From Gamarada debralockiae (lineage: Eukaryota; Ascomycota; Leotiomycetes; Helotiales; Hyphodiscaceae), in the NCBI GenBank assembly GCA_002803225.1, contig NXFV01000500.1:19005-83004 (forward strand): a stretch of 64,000 nucleotides of DNA, given 5' to 3'. The notes beneath the pieces were generated by a model. The model did no database searches and was not told where the DNA came from. It saw only the letters and a list, made by a program, of their open reading frames with translations. Position numbers and translations under genes: made by a program. Below are positions 11,312-22,730 of this stretch, piece after piece; position 1 is the stretch's first letter; each line of letters starts with the position of its first letter.

Positions 11312-12826
11312 ATGGTTGAAGCAGCAGCGACAGCCTTCGCATCCATCCTAGTCCTCGGAACAGGTTTCGGCCTCGGCGGCTACATCTACCATAAATTCTA
11401 CAAATGGCTCGTCGTCTACAAAATGGAGCGCGCCTTCGAACCCGGTGATCCGGTTCTCGTGCTGGCAGCCATCGGAAAGCAAATGCCCAACTCTATAGCC
11501 TCTGGACGAGAATCAGAAGACGATGATCATTGGATCGTGCGGGATGAACAGGCAAAGATCGATCGCATTGTGAATGGTACTGATCGCGGACACTACCATT
11601 TGCTGATTGGAGAGAAGGGAACGGGGAAATCGAGCATGTTGCTTGAGGCTATGCAGAAAGTGGACGGAGAGGGAATCAGCATGTTTGAAGCGCATGCTGA
11701 TCTTGAAATTTTTAGAGTCAGGCTGGGAAAAGCACTTGATTTCGAGTTTCATGAGGATTATATTGGGTCGTATTTCTCGGAACGAGGACCGAGAGATTCG
11801 ACCGCTTTGCTAGATATCGAGCGCGCTTTCAACAAATTAGAGAAAGTGGCTCTCAAGAGAAGGAAAAATGTCGGTCGACCTTTGGTGTTGATTATCAACG
11901 CTGTTCACTTGCTGCGGGATGATGAAGATGGAAGAGACTTGCTGGAGCTACTACAGCAACGCGCCGAGCAGTGGGCAGCCAGCAATCTCGTCACGATGGT
12001 CTTTAACAGCGATGACTATTGGGTTTACGAACGTCTAAAGAAGCTCGCCACTCGCATGGAAGTCACATCCATCACTGATCTACCAAAAGGCCAAGCCATG
12101 TCTGCGCTCGCTAAATACCGCTCAAAATACTTCAAAGAGGAGCCTAGTTCTGAGATCCTCTCCGAAGTCTACAATCGAGTAGGCGGCCGTCTGACATTTC
12201 TAAATCGGGTTGCGAAGTCAAGAGACATGCTTAAGACGTGTGATATGATCATGGATGTCGAGAAGAGATGGTTCCTGAATCAATGTTGGATTCTTGGAAT
12301 GGAAATGGACGACGATGTTATGGATCAGCAAAAATACGCTGTAAGTCCCTTTCCCTCACTTTCATGCCATGACTAACATTGTTTGTAGTCAGCAGCGATG
12401 GTCCTAGCCCAAGCCCTCGTAGCTCTCGAAAAAGACCTCCCCACCCCCTCCCTGGAAGATGGCTCACACAACATCCCCCAAATACCCCTCCACAAAGCCC
12501 GCCAAATCATGACACGCGCCGACTTTATCAAATCCTACGATCACATCAACCTCTTTACCATCACGTCCGATGCTTTCGTCCGAGCAGATTCGGTGCCTAT
12601 GCAGAGAGCGTTCAGGAGTATTTGTGGGGAGGAAGGCTTTGATGAACATTTGGAGGGGACGCTGCAGAGGATTAACGATATTGAGAGTTTGGGGAGAACG
12701 AGGGAACTCGTGGCGAAGGACTTGGTGCAAGGTGGGAAATACAGGATTCTTTTGAAGGACGGGGAGAGAAGGGGGGAAAAGGTTAGTGAGGTGGTGTTGG
12801 AGAAGAAGAAAGATGATGAGGGTTAG
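11312..12826 (+). CDS. Membrane-anchored AAA-type P-loop ATPase, 488 aa
   Basis: Two exons, 11312-12340 and 12389-12826, join in phase 0 across a 48-nt intron with GTAAGT donor, CTAAC branch site and TAG acceptor. Residues about 5-25 form a hydrophobic segment (ATAFASILVLGTGFGLGGYI), likely a membrane anchor. Walker A is LLIGEKGTGKSS at about residue 98 and a Walker B-like strand is PLVLIINAVHLL near residue 190, followed by a winged-helix-like C-terminal part. The arrangement resembles archaeal-type/STAND-like AAA ATPase domains found in uncharacterised fungal proteins. The expected Walker B acidic residue is replaced by Asn-Ala (IINA), so ATP hydrolysis may be altered. Substrate and location are unknown; a mitochondrial or ER membrane site is guesswork. 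Confidence 0.8.
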
Positions 12827-13350
12827 GATAGTGAGGCGGTTATATAAAATTGTATTTTATACTGTACTTGTTCTTGTAGGGTACTCCTGAAAATGGCAGA
12901 ACGTTGAAATCTATTGAGCTAGTCACTCTCACTGCCCAGATTCACGTTCACTAGATCTACCTCATCACCTTCTCAACCCATAAAACCCTTATTTCTTCAC
13001 TTCAAGTGAACAATTCACATTCTCAAGTCAAAAGGGAAAATCGACGCTAGCGCAAGGCCTTACTACTCGCTACTTGAACCATTTCAACTCCCGCCAGCGT
13101 CTCCTTTCTACATCTCTCCTACACCTCCACCTTCAACTTTCGCGGAGACTTCAAGTATTCAACTTCACATCGTTCTCCAGTAAGTGCTTGGACTTTCTCA
13201 ATCTCAGCATTTTCGCACTGCTGCTGCACTCAACGCACACTTGGTCAGTCTTCACCTGTTTCAAGCCTTGATCTATGGACGCCTTGCTCACTTCTGTTGA
13301 TAGAAACAAGTCATCACTTCTCAATCCTCAGACGAGACTCAACCATTCAA
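12827..13350. other. Intergenic stretch, nothing recognised
   Basis: It contains the 3' end of the ATPase gene and a pyrimidine-rich leader before the next plus-strand frame. No conserved coding signal, RNA gene or repeat was seen. Confidence 0.5.
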
Positions 13351-14211
13351 ATGTCGACCCTAACAGCCCCCGCTGAAAAGAGCAGAGGCCGCATGATCCT
13401 TAAGGAATGGTGGGAGCAGATTGCAGCATCCATCTTGACACCCGTCTCAGTCATAATTGCCATCATTGATGCTAAGCAGAAGAATGACTTTGATGCTTGG
13501 GAACTCATTCTATGCATCTATGTCAATGTAAGCTGCCCAGCCCTACTACTGAAACATCAGCTAAGAATTCAGATTAGTGCTCATATCGTCTGGATAATTG
13601 GAAGTTTGGTCTGGTTCAACTACTTTTCTACTCTAAAGAGAAGAACACATGGCGCCTTCCCTTTCTATTTCGAACATTTCCTTTTAGTGCTTTCCCTTTT
13701 CGCTTTCAACGTTCAACGTGTAGTTGGCTTTGAGCCGGGCGTGGACCCTGCTGGAAGATCAAACTCGATACTACTATTAGTGGTATGTTGCATAACTCAG
13801 AGAGATATGTCAGAGCGACCACTACCCTTCTTGGGCATCCGCCTGAGCATCTACGCCGAGAATAAAAATAGTAAGCAATCTCTAGATTTTCATGGATTGA
13901 GTTTTGGTTCTTTCTCTGCAGAACATGTCATCGAAGCATAAACTGACGAGTTCGCGAAGCAGAAGAACCTATCCACCGAACTGTTCACTCACGTCTACTT
14001 TCATACCGGAGTCCGGAGTCCGCTACGCCAAACCTTTCCCAATATGTGCGCCAACCTAAATATCAAGATCGAGAATGGATATCATTTCCCACGCGAGATG
14101 CTGATTGACATTGTGAACGTGACCAAGGAGGCCAAGCCCACCAAGGCTGTCAAGTTCAGTAAGGACAAGATGAAGAATTATTTCGTTGACGAGGAGGTTG
14201 CTGACCGTTGA
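13351..14211 (+). CDS. Small multi-pass membrane protein, unknown function; model uncertain
   Basis: The frame opens at ATG 13351 (MSTLTAPAEKSRGRMILKEW) and contains several hydrophobic stretches: SILTPVSVIIAII, WELILCIYV, HIVWIIGSLVWF and FLLVLSLFAF. A 45-nt segment at 13529-13573 has good intron ends (GTAAGC...TTCAG), as does 13871-13921 (GTAAGC...TGCAG); both are multiples of three, so the frame is the same either way. A TAA at 13939-13941 ends the frame. The same frame then continues for 89 codons of protein-like sequence (DEFAKQKNLSTELFTHVYF, FPREMLIDIVNVTKEAKP) to a TGA at 14209. Either the gene ends at 13941, or the TAA is a disabling mutation, or a splice event I missed removes it. 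No family recognised. Confidence 0.4.
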
Positions 14212-15407
14212 TCAGCCCTATAACTCGTATACGAAGCCAGCTCAATCGTTCAGAACGTTCCAACGATGGGCGAAACGGATCTCTTCGATCTTCACGGGTC
14301 ACCTTTGCACTGATCGGGAATTCGGACTTTTCACTTTCACCTGGGTTACAGGGATGGAACAGATATGAGAAGGTTCTTTCAAGGGGTTTTCGGCATTTTA
14401 TGTTTTCATTTGTTGCTCACAGAAATGCTGTCACCAGCTCTGGACTTGCTGCTGCTAGCTTATGGTTGATCACTTGATTTGATGAGATGACCTGGGACTT
14501 TGTGTGGCGTGGATTTTCTTTCGCTGTGGATACAATACCTGGTAGCCTATTTGATGCTATCCAAGTTTGCGAGGATAGTGAATGGCTGGCACATTGGGCT
14601 GCCATAAAATAGCTAGCTCAGTAACGAGGAAAGAAAACTATGCTTCAGCACGATTTTCCACACTTCAGAGAGAAAGCCCCGGAAACTCCTTGGCTTGAAG
14701 GACACAAACATCATCGACATCAAGACCAAGTCAAAATGACTGTGAAGGGAGTTTATTATTACCCCTTAAGAAAGGTGCGCTACTTGTCATCTGATACTCT
14801 CCGTATTCCTAACAACTAAACCCTCCACACAGTCCTCATAATGTTAAACTTGACAATAACGCTTCCTTTACCCTCGTCCAACATTCCACTTTTCCACAGC
14901 TTTGCTATCGTATTGACTTACCTATGGTGTGTTGTACTTTTGGTACTGTTCCAAGAATGCGTTTTGGAAGCAAATATCAAATCAGTACTGCAAAAGATCG
15001 TGGGCTCTAACAACAAAATGGCAAAGCTCGAAGAGTTTTGCAAGTACCATCGCGTGGACCCAAATGGCAGCGATGGAGATATATGGGATTAAAGAGATGG
15101 CATGATCTGTTGGAGAGAAGGGTGAAGGGGGGGAGTGAATTGGTTACAGTGAAGTCAGGCGAAATATTCGGCGATTTTACATTGTAATCTTAACCCGATG
15201 AGATCACCGGACTAGAAAGCTATGAGTCAAATTTGCAAGAAAATTTGAAAATATCCCGTATCTAAATCCTTTTGACTGATTCAAATACCACATTCCGCTG
15301 AGTATGGAAGCCAGGGTTGAGAGGCTGTCCAAAGCCATGAGCTTGGCAACAGCTGGATAGCAATAGATACACCCGCTTACTCGTCATCATTTATAAATAA
15401 CCTAAAA
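14212..15407. other. Mostly non-coding, one weak small ORF
   Basis: There is a possible small membrane-protein frame at 14841-15092 (separate entry), preceded by a short frame from ATG 14736 with a GTGCGC donor and CACACAG acceptor that does not join it cleanly. Otherwise nothing is recognised up to the 3' end of the DUF6604 gene at 15408. Confidence 0.4.
14841..15092 (+). CDS. Candidate small membrane protein, 83 aa
   Basis: The ATG frame has a hydrophobic stretch (FAIVLTYLWCVVLLVLF) in the middle of the first half and a polar C-terminus (KMAKLEEFCKYHRVDPNGSD). No family recognised. It may be a 3' exon of a longer gene, since a plausible acceptor lies just upstream at about 14832. Evidence is composition only. 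Confidence 0.25.
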   Translation: MLNLTITLPLPSSNIPLFHSFAIVLTYLWCVVLLVLFQECVLEANIKSVLQKIVGSNNKMAKLEEFCKYHRVDPNGSDGDIWD

Positions 15408-18228
15408 TCACTGCTGCTCCCCCATAAAAGTGTCAAACACTCTGCTGGCCTTCAAAAGCAATCTGCTCCCGGCATCCGATATACGTAATTGCTCTCCCGC
15501 TGTCTCCGTCTTACAAGCAACATAAATTACCCACAAGCCCACAAACGGCAATTGGCTCTCATTTTCAATGTATTTGAGTCCAACAGCTTTCTTCAGATCG
15601 CCGTCAAGTTCAGTCCTGAGACGACGCAACAAAGTAATGCTTTGTTGATGCAAGCGGAAATAGTCGACTCGGAGTTTCGGCAACTCAATCGGGATGGATG
15701 CCCGCAATGCTTCCAACATTTGGAGAGAAGTAAGTCGATGAGAACGATTCCAATCGCGTCGGAGAGACTTGTTTTGGGGATTTGCTGCCAGCGCTGCATC
15801 AAGAGCTTGTTCGTTGAGTAGCTCTTCGATATGATGCGTTGTGAATACGATAGATCCATCACCTCTCAAACCATTGAGGAATAGGTCGCCAAGGGGAGAA
15901 ACATTATCCAGACCTCTAGGACCCTTCTTGGAGATCACCACGTTGTGCCGCCTCCGGTTGCGAGCAAACGACTCAGGAGAGGTTCCCAACACCAAATTGG
16001 CCTGCTTGTAGCAATCCGTCATTGTCTTGGGAGTTCCGCCGACGAAGACTCGATCCTCACCATGAAGAGCGATCACTTCGTCCAACAAAGGCCATGGCAC
16101 TGGTTGGGTTTGCTGTCGGAGAGCATTGTAGAAGTGTGCAGGATAGATTGCTGTGCCCCAGCTTTGGACTAGCGTGAGGCCGAATTCTCGCATTTCCAGA
16201 GTAATTCGAAATGCCAGGAGCCCGCAAAGTATCGGATGTCTCTTGTACAAGTAGAATCGTTCATTCGCTTCTGAAAATGGACGACCAGGATCGGTTATCG
16301 CATACTGCTGCTTCTTGTGAGGGAAGATAGGATCCTTGGAAATAGTCTCGCCAATAGTGTTCGCAAATTGTTGTAATACACGCTCATTCTGGTTTGGCCA
16401 AGTGTCCGGATTTGTCAGGCCTTGAGAGAACTCAGAGTGTTTCGACAAGGTGTTTTTGGCCTCATTGGCAACGAATTGCAGCTGATTGAAGGATATGTGG
16501 ACGTACTGCTTTCCCATGTGATGAATATCAAGGAAAACATCAAGAGCGAAGGGAAGCCACACTGGAATTTCCTTCGTAATGGCCATTTGTGAGAGTCCAC
16601 GAGTGAGTTCATCCGTTGCGGGTAGTGTGATGCCGTATTTTGCAAGAAAACAAAATTCGGGCAAGAGTTCCATTGTCAAAATCAAGTCCCGGTGATGTTT
16701 TTCTGCATCGCTCATCTTCAATCGGTCAGCGCTAGGATCATAGACTCCAAAATGGCCTCTCTTCATGAGCGGGACTTGTCTTGGCTGAAGAACCTCGCAA
16801 AAACTCTCTAGGATGGAATGAGCCGGTACATATATGAATTGAGCGTGGCTGTCTTCAATCTCAATTTCTCCTTCGTCCGGAAGACTTTGACTCTTGACGA
16901 GGGCTTTAAGGATCGTCGTCAGAACACTGTCATAGTCTGCACAATCAGGGTAGTTCGCAAGAAGCTCCTCATGGGTGCGAATTGCGAGCTGAAACGCGGT
17001 GTTCGCAGTTACTGAGGCCGTGATTAAATCAACCTCGTCATGAAAGTGCTTCGCCCACGTTTCCATCACGAAAACCCTCAAACGGTGAAAATCTTCGAAG
17101 AGACAGAACAAAGCAAGCAGCTTCTCTCCATCAATCTCATTCCCAGTATTGACAGGCTCAAGTTCATATATTGGCTCGACAGGAGCGACGGTGGTCGTTG
17201 TAGCTTCGTTTTGCTCCGCAGGCTCTTCAACCTCAAGTGCAGCAAAACGATTTTCCAAATTCTCCAACCTATCTGAAGCAGGCGTAGAGTCCTTGATCGT
17301 AGAGTTCGTCCCAGCGGAGACGGCAAATCGAGGTTGGAGAGTTAAGAGCACGTCTTCCATCAGCCCAGTAAAGAATGAATGACCTGCATTCTGTTGTGCT
17401 ATTTCCGGGTCGCCTGTAGAATCACTCGCAAAGTAGGCAGTACATCGCTTCCTCGCCGAGACGGCTCGAAGGCCTGCTCGAATGATGGCTATGGGGACCT
17501 CGATAGGGGTTGTCTGGAAAAGAGCGGGATTAGCAGGTTTGGGATATCTCAAATCGAACTAATAATCGGGAGTCTAATTATTCTAGTAAAGCTAGAGATT
17601 CAAACTTCGGGATCCATGCCTTCAAGTTTTCAATACGAATTGCTTAGTGCGAATGAGAGATTGAAGAATGCCCTTTTAGTGGTTCTTTTATTCCAATTTG
17701 AAGATCCATTCGTTCCCCAGAACAACATTCTCATCGATCCACAAAGCAGAGTTGCCTCCCACTATCCATATGGACGAGTTTCAACGACAATTGAAAAAGA
17801 AATGCGCCTACCGAGTTTGCAATGGCCTTAGCCTGGGGAAGAAGGTCTTTGCTGTTGACAAAACGCCGAAGCTTCTGTGGAGACTTCGAGGCAGGTGGAC
17901 CAGAGGAACTGCCGCTGGTAGAGGCTTGTTTTGCAAGTTTTCTAGCCTTCCCCTTTAGTCGAGGAGCTGCCGCAGGTGCGGTCAGTCTCGGTGTGTCCGG
18001 AGCTGGATTGAATCGTGTCAATGTCAGCCAGATATTCACAAAGATGGATTTATGGGATTATTCAAACTCATTTTAATGGGAATGAATGAGAAGCCTCGAA
18101 GGCGTACCACTGCTGATCTCCCAACCGGACTTCTGCGAATTTTCTGCTAGCCACTCAATGAAGATAGACGTGTCCTGCTTGTACTTTTTGTACGTGCTAT
18201 CCAGAAATCCTGGAAGCATTTTGATCAT
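15408..18228 (-). CDS. DUF6604 domain protein, 805 aa
   Basis: Exons are 18108-18228, 17812-18002 and 15408-17513; phases close exactly (121+191+2106 nt = 806 codons). The N-terminus LPGFLDSTYKKYKQDTSIFI, continuing WLAENSQKSGW, is the hallmark start of fungal DUF6604 proteins. It is followed by a basic linker and the conserved segment PIEVPIAIIRAGLRAVSARK. The remainder (residues about 130-800) is mostly helical with no catalytic motif that I recognise. Function is unknown; members are common in Pezizomycotina and often lie in accessory regions. The second intron (17514-17811) is 298 nt, much longer than its neighbours, and could hide a small exon. An upstream in-frame ATG at 18228 was chosen; the Met at 18219 fits the family start equally well. 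Confidence 0.8.
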
Positions 18229-19551
18229 AAGGAGTAGCTTTTAGCGATGCGGAGAGTAAGTTGGAAACCGGAACGCAACTTTGGTGTCTTGAACTGGGCT
18301 TGATTAAATTATCAATCTCTCAAAGTACTTCAGTGATTTTGAGTAGTCGTTTTTAATACTTACGTATCTTCTACCCTTTGATATTTATTCACTGAATTCC
18401 CAAATCAAGCTGAGCTGTTGAGGTTGGCTGGAATGTGGCACATGAGGTGAGGGCTTGGAGACGGGACAATACACAGCACTCCGGGATTAAGGTATTGTTT
18501 GCGATCGAAAGAAGTTTCTTTCAGGTCGAGTCTTCCATTGATACAGTAGGTAGCCCGGAAGAGATTATTGCACAGCAGTGAAGAAGGGGAAGAAGGGGGT
18601 GGAAATGTGTCGCGTTTGAAAGACGTCCGTTTGCCTATTTTGAGACTAACGCTAAGTCTCTGCGCTAAGCCTAATTCACTCCCAACAATGCAGTCCGTTC
18701 TGAGGTCAAATGTGCGTCATGAAATCTTGTACGAATCATCTAAGCCTTAATGTTTCTAATCTCTTGGAGAGCATTAACTTGTAATCTTCACAAAGCAATT
18801 TGCTACTTTGAATAGTCTACGGCATTGCGGCTCTCTCCTCTCGACTCTGTTAGTGCGAGGTCGAACCAGCCGTGTACACTTTCGCAGTGCATTTCTAACC
18901 TCTTTAGGAATTTTGCCTATCATTAGTGAGTCTATTGATAAGCGTAGATTCCCCGCAAAGGTCAAGTTCCCTTGATGATATCACTGTAGCCATGTACGAG
19001 GCTATGTGTGGAGACGTATTTAGGGGTGTAGAGCTAAATGAAGATGTATTTGACAATGGAATCGACTATATAGAAACCTCCCCTACTATCCTAAACATGT
19101 TGAATCGCTCGTGGATTGTCTCACTTTCGCTGGTCGCTCTATTTTAGGTCTAATAGCATAAGGAATCGAGGGGAAAAGAAGAAGAAAAGATAGTAGGAAA
19201 TCTGTCTCATCTAAAGGGAAGTACGTAATTAGTAACTGTTCTGAATCGAGGCGTTTTATATACTTATTGAGAGCTCCGAAATGGGAGTGGTGGTTATAAG
19301 CAGCTTACCTCCTTGAAAATGCACTGCCGATTTGCACGTACCTGGGACAGCTGGGCCAGGTTGGGAGTCATTCATATCCAACTTTCCAAGTCTGAAGCTC
19401 CGATGGCAATCTTGAACGTAGAGCATGTTTGATAACGAGTCCTGACTAGGGTCAGGATTCTAAGGCACCTCCATTGCTGTATTCTTCTCCCCAGACTCGG
19501 ACTCGTACCATAAATAGCGGTCCAACTAGAAAGAGCCACTTCGATATCTCC
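18229..19551. other. Intergenic stretch, nothing recognised
   Basis: It contains the promoter side of the DUF6604 gene and the 3' flank of the DUF3328 relic. No conserved coding frame, RNA gene or repeat was seen. Confidence 0.5.
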
Positions 19552-20600
19552 TTATCCATACAAGCGGAAGGATTCGAGATAGTTCTTGATAAAATTCCAG
19601 TCACGGCACTGACGCACTCTTCTGTCGCCAGGAATGGACCACCACGTATTCCCTTCATCGTCGTGTTGGAGCTCAGCCAACTCGACTGTTAAATCTCTTG
19701 CACAGATGATGCTTTGCCGCACTATAGGGTATTTTAGTAAGTGCTTTATTATCTTGTGCCAATGATCTCCTCGCGCTACCCTTCTAGAAAACATGAAGAG
19801 CACCAATGCAAACCTACGATAGTCAATGCAATGAAGCAAGTGTCTAGCTCTGTCGGCTGTAAAGGGAAAGACTGACGAAGACTTCCGGATTCAATGACAG
19901 CTCGCCGAATTGAAGTCTGGCAAATGTTCGCTTCTTCTCTGGAATTCAACCTTGCCTGAAGCCTACCAGGCAGTGGAAATTATGTATTATTGCAGTGCCA
20001 TATTGCTCAGTTTTGTCCGTGCGATTCGGCATCGGCGTGCTGGAAGGAATGTCGTACTGGCGTGGGTTTGGGAGTGTGAAGCAGCCACCGCCAGCTGAGA
20101 ATGGTTGTGTTAGTGACGTCCAAAGTCAATAAGAGCGTCGAGAACTAGATACTTGGGACCATATCTCTCCAAAGCTTGTCACCGACTTCGCCAGGATCTT
20201 GATATCCTTCTCCTTAGGAGTCATGGAACGTCATGAATGCTGGAGGAACTAGTGTACTCTCTTGGTACGTGGAATATGATTAACGACAAACTTTGTGGGA
20301 AGAAGCTTTGCGGATCGAGAAGTCCAGGTGCGGTACCCTTTTTCAATGCTTGGGGATCCAAGCATTTCTGACTAGATACGAGGCTGGAAAGCTATATGAT
20401 GCCGATGACGGTAATGGCAGGATTATGACGAGACCGGCGACGATGACCCACAAGATTTCGATTTTCTTTTCTTGTATAAGAGTTGGAGGCAAAGCTGTCG
20501 TATTCATTCACCAATTCCTCAGACGACTCTCTCTGATGGCACGGGGAATAGTCGCCCAGGTTCATGTTGGAAAAGCGTATTTGACCAATGCCTTCAGAAT
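19552..20600 (-). pseudogene. DUF3328 (UstYa/TPP-oxidase-like) gene, N-terminus degenerate
   Basis: The C-terminal exons are clean: 20153 upstream, 19951-20094, 19818-19856 and 19552-19721, with introns of 58, 94 and 96 nt whose phases all match. Spliced, they give DKLWRDMVPTGGGCFTLPNP, KTEQYGTAIIHNFHCLVGFR and RHLLHCIDYLRQSIICARDL, then NTWWSIPGDRRVRQCRDW. The two HxxHC motifs (HNFHC; HLLHC followed by DYLRQ) are the signature of the DUF3328/UstYa family, whose members act in ustiloxin- and cyclochlorotine-type peptide pathways. Upstream of about 20190 the frame breaks: a stop lies just before the motif-bearing exon, and a likely transmembrane segment (ILWVIVAGLVIILPLP, about 20440) is in a different frame from the preceding hydrophilic N-terminus. 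Undetected introns could rescue it, so pseudogene status is probable, not proven. Confidence 0.6.
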
Positions 20601-22090
20601 ATCAAAGATAACAGCTGGCAAACGAGGTTCTTGAGGGTTACGCATCACCCACTCCACGGAACGATAGCAGCCTTCATTCACGTCAGAGGCAGCAGGTACG
20701 TGGCTGGAGCTACAGGCGCTGGATGAATCAGGCGACTGTCCTTCAGAAGACTAGTTCGAGTGAAGGAAAGGGCTCCCAAGTTTCCGCTGAAGTCCTGCAA
20801 ATTGAAAGACAGGAACAGGTTTTCGATTGCTCTTCATGAGAGATCTTCAATCTCTATCAATAATTCACCATTTTGGACGGCACAGACGGCCAAGTATATG
20901 GGGGTGGCTTACAGATTGGGTTGTATGGAAAGACCATGAAGCCATATCTCATTCAAAGCAAAGCACGATCGACCCAATTGAAAAGATTCAACCATTCAGA
21001 CGGAGATACTTTGAGACCATCGTACTCTGGTAAGTATCACAGCTTACCTCACCACAGCTACGGCTCAATTCATCAATTTCTCGGGCGATGCAAGGTCACT
21101 CTTATTTCTCAAGATAAGGTTGACGAATGAGGGATTCTCAGTGAGCGGCTTGTAGAACTGAAGGCTTGTTTTTGGTGATATACTGTACCTTTGAGGCATA
21201 GAGCCAGTGTGGCTGTGAGCTAATAAGCCAATGAGGAAGCCTCCAGATACGCGATCCCGAGAATTGGACTGTGGGGTTGGGGCCTCCCGCGAGCCGACCT
21301 ATGGGTTTGCAGGAGAGCTTGTTGAAATCTTGATGGGATTTTGGGATGTAATGAGAGAAAAGCTTCGAGCGAAGCATTGGCTTGAGTTGGACTATTCAGA
21401 CCCAGAGCACTAGCACTCTTACGTCGTGACTGAGACGTTCGGAAAGGGCAAAAGCCTCCAATACAAATCTTTCTGGGACTGGTAGATGCGTGGCTTTAAT
21501 TATTGTAATGTGAATTGCTCGAAGTTTGCAAAATTGAGGTAAGTAGAGAACCTACTATAACTTCTCTCGATGTTCGGGATGATGATCCTCTAACTCTGGT
21601 AACCCTACATATCCAAGACCTGAGTTGGGAGGGCTGCTGGGCCCTCCTCTCATGGGCATGCATACCCAAGGCACAGTTGCCCGAATGACAGTCTTTGACC
21701 GTGTCTGTTGTTGCCGACAGACGCAAAGTGACATCGTCGAAGGTCGCTTTTGGAAATTACTGCAGTGCAATTTTGCAGCATAAAAAAATCGGTCAGCAAG
21801 ATACGATTTAGCTGTCACGGAACCACGATGGGCCATGAATCGATCGACTTACCTTACCTTCCCCTTGCTCAAGGCCGCGGCGTCGATTTATGTAATGGAT
21901 TCAGCAGACCAGCTCATGCTTTCTCCAGCTGCTCCTGATCCACGACCTTATCTGAGCGCAACCTTCCTTATATAGACTTCGTCCCCATGCCCAATTTTTT
22001 CGTGATCTTGGCCCAGGCTGGCGTGCTCCTCACTCAGTCATCGAATCCAGCTTGGCCTTTTGCCACGCAGTCCCACTATAGCATCACAAA
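20601..22090. other. Intergenic stretch, nothing recognised
   Basis: There are open frames of 60-95 codons on both strands, but none has a signal peptide, domain or composition I can support. A RiPP-type precursor with repeated cores was looked for between the DUF3328 relic and the secreted-peptide relic and not found. Confidence 0.45.
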
Positions 22091-22095
22091 TCCAT

Positions 22096-22435
22096 TAAGA
22101 TAAAGTTGCTTTCCTTCGCCCTCGTTGCCTTCGCGTCGCTCGCCTCCGTTCATGCCAATCCAACGGTGGAGCTGCGGAGCTGGACTACGGCGAGATGGCT
22201 GAGCGCACCATCAATGATTTGGTCTGTTTTCTGTCGTGTCATGGACCTCATCAAGCCCTAACTGATTTTCTTCAGGTCACTCGCAACAACCTTGACCTCA
22301 AGACAGTCGGCCTGATCAAGCGCGTTCGTTGCACGTCAGGCTGCAATATTGCACGAACACAGGATGATGGTGCTGTGGTGGGACTTGTGTGCCTTGTGAT
22401 GCTTGCTGAATCAATGTGTGTGTAGCTGACCTGGG
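22096..22435 (+). pseudogene. Broken small secreted cysteine-containing peptide gene
   Basis: From about 22102 the sequence reads KLLSFALVAFASLASVHANP, an excellent signal peptide, but the codon where the initiator should be is ATA rather than ATG. A second frame then carries ELDYGEMAERTINDLV. A possible intron (donor about 22218, TTCAG acceptor at 22275) leads to LDLKTVGLIKRVRCTSGCNI, and a third frame ends with a cysteine-dense tail (WCCGGTCVPCDAC). So a small secreted protein of roughly 90-100 residues appears to have lost its start and gained at least one frameshift. No family is assigned. An unusual start or unrecognised splicing is the alternative. Confidence 0.4.
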
Positions 22436-22730
22436 GTTCGAGTGAGCTGCGATTGAGTACAAGATGGTCTTGAATATGAGCAGAGAGTTCGGTAGTGAAC
22501 GTTGATCAGAGATTGTTTGTCTTTCCTGCTTCTGTATTTAGTTCTTGTGCTTGAAAGTCGCAAAGAGAAACAAAACTTACGGAATAAACATCCTATGGGG
22601 CATATCGTTCACGAAGCTTTGGCATCTGGTCTTCAACCTCAAAGTATTCATTGACGCCTAAATCTTCTAGGTCGCTCGATGCATAATCCATAACAAAAAT
22701 TCCAATAGAAGGAAAGAATAGACTAAACAA

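Noticed and set aside
21555..21836. Minus-strand frame of 93 codons, considered as a second DUF3328 gene or peptide precursor
   Set aside because: It has no HxxHC motif, no signal peptide and no repeated cores.
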